Origin: Saprospiraceae bacterium
GTDB lineage: Bacteria; Bacteroidota; Bacteroidia; Chitinophagales; Saprospiraceae
Direction of reading: 5' to 3'
Assembly (NCBI GenBank): GCA_013002625.1
Contig: JABDJE010000126.1
Span: 1 to 8,964, forward strand
Length of the DNA: 8,964 bases
The notes below the pieces were generated by a model. The model was not told the origin of the DNA. It worked only from the letters and a program-made list of their open reading frames with translations, and did not search any database. Of the stretch, positions 1 through 7,284 are shown piece after piece. How positions within the stretch are numbered: position 1 is the stretch's first letter; each line of letters begins with the position of its first letter. A program made the translations under genes and the position numbers.

Positions 1-1223
1 ACTTTATCCACTGTGCCATTATTATTGGAATCGCTCCAACCGGCTTCTGCTATCAGTGATTTGGCTTTATCAATATCATAAGGAATGGGAGGTATTGTAT
101 CGTTGTAATAGGATTTAACCGGATTGAAATGTCCAATTGTACGTGTGCCCAGTCCGCCGTCTATATTCTGGATATAATCATCAACATCCGCAAGATGGGA
201 CATGGCATTTCTGAGAAGTCTATCTGATAAAGGACCATTGTCATTATTCATCAGGACAAAATAATAGAGGATGACCTGCGGGGAATGAAAGGTCCAGTTG
301 GCGGCAAAGACCTCATCATCCATAAGGTCCTTAAAGGCATTACTGGTTGCCAATGTAAGAACGTCTAAATTATCTTCTTTGGCCATTGAAACGGCGGTCA
401 CTTCATCGGGTACGATTTTAAAAACCAATTTATCTGCGTAGCCATTCAGGTATTCAATATCGGGATAAGCGCCTCCCCAATAGTTCTCTTTCTTTTGAAG
501 AATATAATATTGTTGGGCTTCATATTCAGATATTAGATATGGTCCATTTTGAATTATTTCTGTCTTATCGTTAACCGAGGCATTCAACTTATCGAATACT
601 TGGATCTCCATACTGTCGCTGGGTGCAGCGTCCATCTGCTGAATTTGGGCAATTGTATAATTGTCCAATACATTGTTGCTGTCATAAACATGCGTTGGCA
701 TGATGCATGTGGTCAGCGACAATTCCTTAGAGAGCATATAGTCTTTTTGAAGATATACGGTCAGCTTTTTATTATTTGAAGCATCTGCGACTGCATCTTT
801 AAAAAATCTGAAATAGGGCTTCCATGCCGACGCTTTACACAAAGGGTGGTTTATAGCTTTAAGTGTAAAGATATAGTCGTTAGCGGTTATAGCTGTGCCA
901 TCAGACCAACGGGCATCTGATTTAAACTCTATGGTATAAGCTATAAGACCTGATTCATCGTCCACAACGCCATCGGGTATTTCTTTAATTAAAATGGGCG
1001 TCAACTCAAGATCATCAGGATGAAAATCAGCAAGAGGCAGAAAGATGTATTGAAAAATCTCACGCCCAACCGATGAGGGTGAATAGAATGGATTGATGCG
1101 TTGCGGGTCGCGATTAATACCAATATTAATTGTGTCCAGGCTAGCAGAAGATGAACTTGAATCTGTATTACATCCTGTAATGGCTAAAATGCCAATTACG
1201 ACATACATCAATCTTATTTTCAT
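1..1223 (-). CDS. Family 5 extracellular solute-binding lipoprotein (peptide/oligopeptide-binding type), C-terminus beyond left edge
   Basis: My reading of the complementary strand gives 407 codons without a stop from ATG at 1223 to the left edge; the usual family length is about 500-600 residues, so the C-terminal part is missing. The protein starts with a short lysine/arginine-containing N-terminus and a hydrophobic stretch ending in the lipobox I-T-G-C (Cys18), followed by a serine-rich tether, so it is a predicted lipoprotein. Family 5 (SBP_bac_5, the DppA/OppA fold) features follow: the 'NRDPQRINPF' opening near 37-46, ARWSDGTAITANDY at 104-117, 'NGPYLISEYE' near 226-235, ENYWGG at 246-251 and AEAGWSDSNNNGTVDK at 392-407. 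The last contains a D-x-N-x-N-G EF-hand-like loop, common at this place in the family. Known members bind peptides or other small solutes for ABC import; the ligand cannot be read here. It follows the 1088-residue barrel gene by 10 bp, so co-transcription is likely. No permease or ATPase gene is visible. Family assignment is firm, substrate unknown. Confidence 0.9.
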   Translation of the reverse strand, partial: MKIRLMYVVIGILAITGCNTDSSSSSASLDTINIGINRDPQRINPFYSPSSVGREIFQYIFLPLADFHPDDLELTPILIKEIPDGVVDDESGLIAYTIEFKSDARWSDGTAITANDYIFTLKAINHPLCKASAWKPYFRFFKDAVADASNNKKLTVYLQKDYMLSKELSLTTCIMPTHVYDSNNVLDNYTIAQIQQMDAAPSDSMEIQVFDKLNASVNDKTEIIQNGPYLISEYEAQQYYILQKKENYWGGAYPDIEYLNGYADKLVFKIVPDEVTAVSMAKEDNLDVLTLATSNAFKDLMDDEVFAANWTFHSPQVILYYFVLMNNDNGPLSDRLLRNAMSHLADVDDYIQNIDGGLGTRTIGHFNPVKSYYNDTIPPIPYDIDKAKSLIAEAGWSDSNNNGTVDK

Positions 1224-1233
1224 AGCTGTTGTT

Positions 1234-4200
1234 TTAGAAGTCCATGCCTAAACTGAAATAAAGTCTCGGTTCCTGACGCACACCGGTGTCAATACCCCAA
1301 GCGTAGTCAAATTTAAGAAAATACCCAAGGAGGGTACTTCTTATACCAAAACCATATCCCATAACCAGCGGATCTCTGAAATATCTTGCTTCAATTGAAA
1401 CAACCGGGTTGTCGGGCGGACTTTCAATGGTTACCGTATTCAATGGGTTATCTTCTGAATCAGGGCCAATACCATACCACGCCAAACCGGCATCAAAGAA
1501 TGTTGTCAGTTGAAGGTTACGTAAGAATGAAATGTGGTTATGATCAAAACCTAAAAAGCGGAAGACGGGCAATCGAAGCTCCACATTGGTCAGTGCGAAG
1601 GTGTTACCATTTCTAACATTATTATCAAATCCCCTGAGGTGCGGCGCCAGCACTTTATATGAGAAGGACTCACCAGGTGGTAAAGGAATACTTTCGTCAA
1701 ATTTTGAAAAGATCCAGTTCTCCATACCTCCCAGGAAGTATACAATTCTATTAGAGCCCACAGAACTGGCAGCTGAAGCGCGCAAAGCCAGTACACCGAA
1801 TTTGAATAATGGAATATAGTGTCTTGCATCAACGCCGAATACACCTGTTATGCCTTCTGAAGGATCAATATTGACACCATCTGTTAATTCAAAATTGAAT
1901 TGGTTAATGACTTCAGCAAAGAACTTGTAGCGGGTACCATTTTTTATATTCACAGCTACATCAAAGCTGTTGTCAAATACATATTCAGCCCTAAGACTGA
2001 GTCTTTTTTCATTTACAGCGGGCGCATTAAAAGTCGTTGCATCTGTCGCGACCTGGAAGTATTTGTCGAGTCTTAATGTACCGGTAAAGCGTACACTTCT
2101 ATAAATATCAAATGGATATTTCAATCTGTAGAGACCCAGGAAAGTGTGTCGCTTTTCTCTGGATACGGGAAATAATTCAGGATTGGTAACCACCGATTCT
2201 GAGCGGCGATAAAATGCAATCCGCTTATCCCAGAGATATTTATTATTGTCAAAGGTGGCAAAGTATTCATAACCACTAAAGTTGGTCGGAATCCTGAGTC
2301 CTACCTCAATTTGATAATCTTCAAATAAATCCTTGATCGTTCCTTTGAAAAGAATACCTACAGGAATATTGGTCAACTCCTTGTCGTTACCTGTATAACT
2401 TTCAAGACCCTCAAAGAGCACTTCATTGTCCAGCTTGGTCGTGAAATCTGCCAGCCTGAACTTGAGCCTTGACGCCGTGGCGCGCATAGGGTTATACTTG
2501 ATGATACGCTTTCCATCCTGCGTGGACTCAGAATAGTAATCTTTAAAATATTTATTGAACAACTCTTCCGACCGTTGGGTATCACCCTGGTCTATAATCG
2601 GCTCCAAATTAGGTGGATCGTCAAAAGGCGATTGAAATTTCATGCCCTCTGAAATAGTCAGTTGCGGTTTTTCCTTTTCTTCTTTGGGTAGAAATGGAAT
2701 CGCCACCGTCTGGTTGTCATTAAACTGCGAGCGTCCCAATGCGGTAACATGTGGAGAGCTTGTTAATGATGCCAATGGTTTTTCAAATACCTTATAACTG
2801 CCATCGTCATAGAAACTCACATAGTAATTCTCAGACCCAGGTGCAGCATGCTGTAATATGATATTCCGTGATAAATTGGATACGGCAAAATTTTCACCGG
2901 TATCCATATCCAGAATATAACTGTTAAGCACACCAGATTTTTCTGCCAAGTATAATATTTGACCATTGCCAAGATAAACGGGCATTTTTTCAGAAAACTC
3001 AGGTGTGTCTGTAAGCTGGATCAATTCTCTATTATCTCCAAGGCCTTTCAACAAATACAAGTCAAACTCGTCCAGTGGAAGGATGGTATCTATTCTGCGT
3101 TTTTCCAATATCAATTCCGTCCGGTTGGATCTAAACAGAACCGCGTCTTCACCATTGTATCTGATGACCTGACCATCAAGATCATCATAAAAGTCTTCTG
3201 TAAGTCTTCTGTTGTTCCTGTTCTTGGATTTATACAGAAAGATGTCCGAGAAGCCGTCAACAGCAGCCGTGAAGACATAGTCATCATCGGTGCGATAGTC
3301 GATGCTGTATACACGCTGAAAGTTTTCGGTCAGCAATTGCTCCTCATATTCTTCTGATTTGACATTGATGCGTCTCAACTTTGTAATGTCTCGGCGTTCG
3401 TAAAGTATGGTCAATTCGTTGCGTGTAGGATGCCAGGCCAAGAGGGGGTAATTATAATCCGATGCCTGGAAGATATTTTTGTGTCCATTCTTAAAAATGC
3501 ATTTCTCCTCGTCTGTAATGAGGTTTCTTACATAGACCCGTTCTTTTCCGCGATCATTAATCGCGTAGGCCAGGTATTCGCCATTAGGGCTCTGACGAAT
3601 ATGACTTACAGGGACGCCCTTTTTATTTTTAAGTTTGAGTTGCTTGAGCTCAGCTGTGGCTTCGAATTTTTTCTGTTCAGAATTGTAATTGGTGTTGTAG
3701 AATGTAAACCAATCCACCTTGATGTCGTCAAATTCTTCACCAAGGATAAACAGGAAGCTGTTTTCGAGCTTGCGATTGATACGGGTGAGATAGATTAAAT
3801 TGGCGATGGTATTACTGCCATAAACGGTAGAAATGAAGTGCCACATGGAATGGCCCGCAACTCTGGGGTGATCCTTCGCCAGTTTATTAAAGTCTTTGTA
3901 TTTCTTATTATGTGCGAGTAGATCTCTGAGTTCATCGTCAATTTCGTAATCCCATGTTGATGTACCGTAGGCTACAAGACCTTCGCCAAACCAGGAAGGA
4001 AGATTTAGTAAAAGGGCGTTCTGGACAATTTCCTGAAGGCTTGAGCCAAACAGGATGGAGTTGAGATATACAGATGTAATCCCTTGGCGGATTTGCTTAC
4101 GGAGATTAAGGTGGTTGCCGTCGAAGTAAACAAACATCTTAGTGCCAACGATCTTGGTTTTTCCAGCCGTATTGGTAAATGCCTCTTCCAGACCGATATT

Positions 4201-4500
4201 ACTCTGCTTGAGATCGTTGATGTCAATATACACAATAACCTCGATTTTATCACTGAGGGTATGTTCAAGAAGCGCCTGTATTTCACCATGATCAAGCTCT
4301 GCCATTTGGATGGTGGCTTGAGCGATGTTGCGCGATTTGCCGTACCAATATGTGACAAAATTTTCAGTTTCGTACCTTGTCCAACTATCGAAGTCATCAT
4401 GATACTGTACCCGGTTTTTACCGAATTCAGTATTTATAGCTTGTGAGCTAAGCGCGGTGCTCACTAAGAGACCAAGAAATAATATGTAATATCTATTCAC
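1234..4500 (-). CDS. Outer-membrane protein with peptidase-MA-like domain, TolB-like propeller and Omp85/BamA-like barrel
   Basis: A 1088-residue protein starting with a Sec signal peptide (residues 1 to about 21, hydrophobic core FLGLLVSTAL, likely cleaved after SSQA). Residues about 30-270 resemble the peptidase MA family: LPSWFGEGLVAY (167-178) matches the third-ligand helix of those gluzincins and is followed by GHSMWHFISTVYG (216-228). The HExxH zinc motif is absent; the corresponding stretch reads RQGITSVYL (138-146), so protease activity is unlikely. Residues about 295-580 form TolB/PD40-like propeller blades, for example RQSPNGEYLAYAIND (302-316), RRLTEDFYDDLDG (431-443) and QLTDTPEFSEKMP (495-507). 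Residues about 665-1088 resemble an Omp85/D15 surface-antigen barrel, with the loop motif LRGF (955-958) and a C-terminal strand ending in phenylalanine (YFSLGMDF), as outer-membrane barrels do. A charged linker with PKEEKEKP sits near 605-612. Similar three-module proteins occur in Bacteroidota, usually annotated as TolB-like or BamA/TamA-family; their role is not settled. It heads a minus-strand unit with the solute-binding lipoprotein. Confidence 0.9.
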   Translation of the reverse strand: MNRYYILFLGLLVSTALSSQAINTEFGKNRVQYHDDFDSWTRYETENFVTYWYGKSRNIAQATIQMAELDHGEIQALLEHTLSDKIEVIVYIDINDLKQSNIGLEEAFTNTAGKTKIVGTKMFVYFDGNHLNLRKQIRQGITSVYLNSILFGSSLQEIVQNALLLNLPSWFGEGLVAYGTSTWDYEIDDELRDLLAHNKKYKDFNKLAKDHPRVAGHSMWHFISTVYGSNTIANLIYLTRINRKLENSFLFILGEEFDDIKVDWFTFYNTNYNSEQKKFEATAELKQLKLKNKKGVPVSHIRQSPNGEYLAYAINDRGKERVYVRNLITDEEKCIFKNGHKNIFQASDYNYPLLAWHPTRNELTILYERRDITKLRRINVKSEEYEEQLLTENFQRVYSIDYRTDDDYVFTAAVDGFSDIFLYKSKNRNNRRLTEDFYDDLDGQVIRYNGEDAVLFRSNRTELILEKRRIDTILPLDEFDLYLLKGLGDNRELIQLTDTPEFSEKMPVYLGNGQILYLAEKSGVLNSYILDMDTGENFAVSNLSRNIILQHAAPGSENYYVSFYDDGSYKVFEKPLASLTSSPHVTALGRSQFNDNQTVAIPFLPKEEKEKPQLTISEGMKFQSPFDDPPNLEPIIDQGDTQRSEELFNKYFKDYYSESTQDGKRIIKYNPMRATASRLKFRLADFTTKLDNEVLFEGLESYTGNDKELTNIPVGILFKGTIKDLFEDYQIEVGLRIPTNFSGYEYFATFDNNKYLWDKRIAFYRRSESVVTNPELFPVSREKRHTFLGLYRLKYPFDIYRSVRFTGTLRLDKYFQVATDATTFNAPAVNEKRLSLRAEYVFDNSFDVAVNIKNGTRYKFFAEVINQFNFELTDGVNIDPSEGITGVFGVDARHYIPLFKFGVLALRASAASSVGSNRIVYFLGGMENWIFSKFDESIPLPPGESFSYKVLAPHLRGFDNNVRNGNTFALTNVELRLPVFRFLGFDHNHISFLRNLQLTTFFDAGLAWYGIGPDSEDNPLNTVTIESPPDNPVVSIEARYFRDPLVMGYGFGIRSTLLGYFLKFDYAWGIDTGVRQEPRLYFSLGMDF

Positions 4501-4599
4501 CTACGAAAAACTATGGTCAAGTAAATTAATAGTTTTTATACAAGAATACAGATAAAATTGTTTTAATGTCGTAAGGGTTGATTGTAATAAAAGGACCTA

Positions 4600-4741
4600 G
4601 GATTCTGATGAGGGTACCTTAAAATCATTTAGTTAAGGCCGTTAGGCAGATTGCATATTGTTTGAGCCCTGACGACAATGATGTCAGGGTGAGTTTATGC
4701 AATCTAAAAACAAATGATTATTAAGGTCGAATGAGGAATCC
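4600..4741. repeat. Long nested imperfect palindrome (about 142 bp), MITE- or REP-like
   Basis: Four sets of complementary arms are nested around one centre. From outside in: GGATTC (4600-4605) with GAATCC (4736-4741); ACCTTAAAATCATTT (4616-4630) with AAATGATTATTAAGGT (4712-4727), one bulged A; AGATTGCAT (4648-4656) with ATGCAATCT (4697-4705); CCCTGAC (4667-4673) with GTCAGGG (4683-4689), closed by a 9-base loop. The arms are separated by unpaired stretches of unequal length, so this is a decayed or bulged hairpin. It sits 100-240 bp upstream of the barrel gene and 188-329 bp upstream of the hydrolase, so it is not a terminator for either. A small non-autonomous mobile element or a dispersed palindromic repeat is the likeliest identity, but no target-site duplication is obvious and other copies cannot be checked here. 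Confidence 0.6.
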
Positions 4742-4742
4742 A

Positions 4743-4782
4743 GTCTTGATTTTTAGGTTCTTTTGTATCAAGACAAAAGAAC
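4743..4782. repeat. Overlapping alternative hairpins
   Basis: Two perfect inverted repeats interlock. GTCTTGAT (4743-4750) is complementary to ATCAAGAC (4767-4774). GTTCTTTTG (4757-4765) is complementary to CAAAAGAAC (4774-4782), with an 8-base loop that is itself part of the first pair. The 9-bp and 8-bp stems cannot form fully together, so an RNA or cruciform would choose between them. From memory, similar TTCTTTTTGTATCAAGACAA-like strings are common between genes in Bacteroidota, which suggests a dispersed repeat rather than a gene-specific switch. It begins one base after the long palindrome ends. Confidence 0.55.
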
Positions 4783-4800
4783 AAAGAGAAGTAAAAAATA

Positions 4801-4878
4801 TTAAGAGCTACTAAATGCGGCAATGACAAAAAAGTATAGCGCACGATAACAAAACCTTTCTGTCATTTCGAGCTTTAA
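4801..4878. repeat. Bulged inverted repeat containing TGTCATTTCGAGC
   Basis: TTAAGAGCT (4801-4809) pairs with AGCTTTAA (4871-4878) with a single bulged G, and AATGACA (4822-4828) pairs perfectly with TGTCATT (4861-4867); 32 bases separate the inner arms. The right arm reads TGTCATTTCGAGC, which I recognise as the start of a repeat frequently dispersed between genes in Bacteroidota genomes; that link is from memory. The right edge is 50 bp upstream of the hydrolase start, so it could lie near that gene's promoter. Confidence 0.4.
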
Positions 4879-4928
4879 ATAATAATTATTTTCGTTTACC
4901 ATTTTATTGTGAAAAAACAAACAATCAC

Positions 4929-5567
4929 ATGCAAGTAAAATACTTCACCTTCAACGACTTTCAGGAAAACACCTATGTATTGTATGATGATACGAAAGAA
5001 TGCGTGATTATTGACCCGGGGTGTAATACCGAAGCTGAGCGCCAGGAATTGGTGGATTATATTGAATCCGCGGGTTTGAAGCCGGTCAAACTGGTTAACA
5101 CCCATTGTCATATCGACCATGTTCTGGGCAATGACTTTGTTGCAAGAAAGTATCATTTATCTCTGGAGGCACATGAAGGCGAATCTGTGGTGTTGTCCAA
5201 TATGCAGTCCGTGGCGAATATGTATGGTATCCCTTATACGCCATCACCGCCCATCGAGGTGCATTTAGATGAGTCGAAAGTGTTGAAGTTTGGTAATACG
5301 GAACTACAAATCTTGTTTACACCGGGGCATTCTCCGGCCAGCATTTCATTTTTTCATGCTTCCTCTGAGCAGTTAATAGCAGGAGATGTATTGTTCAGAG
5401 GCAGTATCGGTAGAACGGACCTGCCTGGAGGTGATTTTGATACATTGATTGCAAGTATTAAAGATAAATTCTACTCACTTGGGGATGATGTACATGTATA
5501 CTGTGGTCATGGACCGACTACAACGATAGGAATGGAAAGAAGGACGAATCCGTTTTTGATAGAGTGA
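4929..5567 (+). CDS. Glyoxalase-II-like metallo-beta-lactamase-fold hydrolase (YcbL-like)
   Basis: A 212-residue single-domain enzyme with a full set of MBL-fold metal ligands: T-H-C-H-I-D-H (His59, His61, Asp63, His64), His134 in TPGHSPAS, Asp153 in AGDVLF and His194 in CGHGP. The stretch GSIGRTDLPGGD (158-169) and the ending GPTTTIGMERRTNPFL are typical of the glyoxalase II/YcbL branch. At this length it lacks the C-terminal substrate-binding domain of full glyoxalase II (about 250-260 residues), so S-lactoylglutathione hydrolysis should not be assumed; a cytoplasmic thioester or related hydrolase is the safe reading. There is no signal peptide. The first ATG at 4929 opens directly into the first conserved strand (QVKYFTFNDFQENTYVL), supporting this start. 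It appears to be a single-gene unit, divergent from the barrel gene and convergent with the secreted-protein pair. Confidence 0.93.
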   Translation: MQVKYFTFNDFQENTYVLYDDTKECVIIDPGCNTEAERQELVDYIESAGLKPVKLVNTHCHIDHVLGNDFVARKYHLSLEAHEGESVVLSNMQSVANMYGIPYTPSPPIEVHLDESKVLKFGNTELQILFTPGHSPASISFFHASSEQLIAGDVLFRGSIGRTDLPGGDFDTLIASIKDKFYSLGDDVHVYCGHGPTTTIGMERRTNPFLIE

Positions 5568-5745
5568 CTAGAAAACCAGCTACATTAATGAGAAAATGAA
5601 CGGATTGTTTTGTTAGAGACGCTCACTTTGGGACTACTTCCTTTTTCAAATTCAGCGCAAATAATATATTCTGGAAAGTCAGGGCCTTTACCCGTGTGAT
5701 GGCAGTTTTGAGATTTATTTAATTAAACGATCACGTAATTATTGA

Positions 5746-7281
5746 TTACTCCACCTTCACAAAACGACCTGTATAAAACACCCTATCCGGATTAGAAAAG
5801 GGAATAAACTGAATGAAGTATTGCCCTAGAGGGAAGTCATCAATATCTAAAGTATATAAATCGGTATCGTATATTTCAGACTTGAATATTATCGACTGCA
5901 AACCCACATCAAAAATCTGCAACTGTCCACTCATACGTATATCAAACTCCAGATGCACCACTGAATGAGAAGGGTTTGGATAAAGATTAAGAGCTAAGCG
6001 ATCATAAGATAATTCTTGCAAGGTTGTCGTGAAGCTGGTATCACACACTTCTTCATCTACCCTGAATCGGGGAAAGTTAGGAAAAGTGCCATTGTCGAGA
6101 TAAGTTGGAATAGAAATTGCATTTTGCTGAAAATCACAGGCCTTCCCCTTTTTATTGGGATGGTTGATGACATGCATTGAAAACACGCTCGTAGGAGGTC
6201 TGATATATATTTTACAATCAGGAGCTAAGACGGCATCAAAGAATTTCGTATCGAATGGATCTTGTGTTCCGTTCCAGACATCGATGAGTTGTTTTCCATC
6301 ATTCAGATCTTCTTTGGTCAAGTCTATCTGCCAGAGAGAATCGGCGGAGCTTACATATAAAAACCTGGAATCCGGACTGAATTCCAGATTACCGAAATCA
6401 AGAAAGATGGTGTCTCTGAAATTAAGATGTTTAAAATTGCTGAGTTGACCGCTATCTCTATCAAAGTCAAAAAGGAATAATCCATCTGCTAGGTTAAAGC
6501 AGGCATATTTTTTACCATCTGGCGAAAACCGAGCTTCACCTCCATCTGATGCATACTTAGGATCAAATTTCAAACCTATGCTTTGAGAGTCAATTTGTGA
6601 GAATCCAGTAGAGTCCAGTAGAATAGTATAATAAGTATTGGAGTTGTCTTTAGGTTGTAATATCCACCAATCTCTTTGATTCGAATGGTTAATGGCTGTT
6701 AAGTAGGAGCTTAAGAGTCTGGTATTTAATAAGATGTTGTTTTTTGAAACCACATCACCTGTGCCTCCATTTAGTTTTAAATCAATGTAGGTATACTTTA
6801 AAAATTGAAGGAATATAGAAGGATTAAGGTCTCGGTTGTATTCTGTAGGTTTATGTAAAAGATAATATCCTAAGGAATCACCTGGGTCTGGCAATATAAT
6901 TACGTCCTGAAGTCCCGGATAACCTAGTTGGCAATCACCTGTCCAAAATAGATCAAAAAATATCCCTGAATTAATACTATCGCCATTGGGCATGATCTGA
7001 TGATTCCGATCAGCCACAGCACAACCATTGCTATATAATAATAGATTACCATGTTTATCAGAAATAGAAGTATTATTTGTGCTAAAATTTAAACCACCAA
7101 CTCTTATTTTAAATTCAACCGGTTTCTTTTTAAAATCGACTTCCAGAAGTTCGGAATAGGAGATACCTCCGAACAGCCACACATAATCTTGCTTACTTAT
7201 CGATTGGGAAAACATGGGTGCTCCCCATATTAATGATAATACGAATAATGATATTAGAAAGCACCCGTGTTGTCGCCTCAT
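5746..7281 (-). CDS. Secreted propeller-like protein with T9SS type A sorting domain
   Basis: A 511-residue protein with an N-terminal signal peptide (MRRQHG, then hydrophobic FLISLFVLSLIWG, likely cleavage near FSQS, residues 23-27). The N-terminal third contains STNNTSISDKHGNLLLYSNG (67-86) and MPNGDSINSG (97-106), wording I associate with a family common in Saprospirales. Propeller-type strands follow: EARFSPDGKKYACF (249-262) and LEFSPDSRFLYVSS (299-312), each with the SPD turn seen in TolB/WD40-like blades. Residues about 432-511 are a T9SS type A sorting domain: LYPNPSHSVVHLEF, a central D-x-G turn, PLGQYFIQF (484-492) and the ending YTGRFVKVE. In known systems this domain directs passage through the outer membrane and is then removed, leaving the protein secreted or attached to the surface. 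No catalytic motif is visible. The ATG lies 3 bp after the stop of the upstream beta-helix gene, so translation is probably coupled. Confidence 0.88.
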   Translation of the reverse strand: MRRQHGCFLISLFVLSLIWGAPMFSQSISKQDYVWLFGGISYSELLEVDFKKKPVEFKIRVGGLNFSTNNTSISDKHGNLLLYSNGCAVADRNHQIMPNGDSINSGIFFDLFWTGDCQLGYPGLQDVIILPDPGDSLGYYLLHKPTEYNRDLNPSIFLQFLKYTYIDLKLNGGTGDVVSKNNILLNTRLLSSYLTAINHSNQRDWWILQPKDNSNTYYTILLDSTGFSQIDSQSIGLKFDPKYASDGGEARFSPDGKKYACFNLADGLFLFDFDRDSGQLSNFKHLNFRDTIFLDFGNLEFSPDSRFLYVSSADSLWQIDLTKEDLNDGKQLIDVWNGTQDPFDTKFFDAVLAPDCKIYIRPPTSVFSMHVINHPNKKGKACDFQQNAISIPTYLDNGTFPNFPRFRVDEEVCDTSFTTTLQELSYDRLALNLYPNPSHSVVHLEFDIRMSGQLQIFDVGLQSIIFKSEIYDTDLYTLDIDDFPLGQYFIQFIPFSNPDRVFYTGRFVKVE

Positions 7282-7284
7282 GAT

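Larger units (their letters stand above)
4501..4928. other. Divergent intergenic region rich in inverted repeats
   Basis: This 428-bp gap separates the starts of the minus-strand barrel gene and the plus-strand hydrolase, so both promoters must lie in it or its edges. I find no convincing ORF. About 100 bp next to the barrel gene is plain AT-rich sequence; the middle holds three inverted-repeat structures (annotated separately, 4600-4878); the last 50 bp before the hydrolase is AT-rich with an A-rich leader (GAAAAAACAAACAATCAC) and no Shine-Dalgarno motif, as is usual in Bacteroidota. No clear match to the Bacteroidota promoter (TTTG, about 20 bp, TAnnTTTG) was found on either strand. Confidence 0.7.

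Noticed and set aside
2959..3798. Plus-strand open frames of 132 and 122 codons inside the barrel gene
   Set aside because: They lie opposite a long conserved coding sequence, have no recognisable domains, and read as antisense shadows of the propeller region.
4005..4446. Overlapping open frames of 131 codons (minus) and 120 codons (plus) near the 5' end of the barrel gene
   Set aside because: Both overlap the signal-peptide and MA-like coding region in other frames, and their translations show no family features.
4541..4548. Candidate -7 box for the barrel gene (TATTCTTG on the minus strand, one mismatch to TAnnTTTG)
   Set aside because: No TTTG/TTG box lies at the expected 19-21 bp upstream, so the match is within chance for AT-rich DNA.
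4929..5567. Calling the hydrolase a true beta-lactamase or a full glyoxalase II
   Set aside because: It has no signal peptide and lacks the C-terminal glyoxalase II domain; only the MBL-fold, glyoxalase-II-like assignment is supported.
5585..5722. A 45-codon minus-strand open frame (CHHTGKGPDFPEYIICAEFEK and onward) in the convergent gap
   Set aside because: It has no ATG or clear alternative start, is bounded by stops, and resembles nothing I recognise; it could be a gene remnant but the evidence is too weak.
5568..5745. Possible bidirectional terminator in the convergent gap
   Set aside because: Only short weak stems are present (for example GTAAT/ATTAC at 5735-5749, overlapping a stop codon); no GC-rich stem followed by a T-run was found on either strand.
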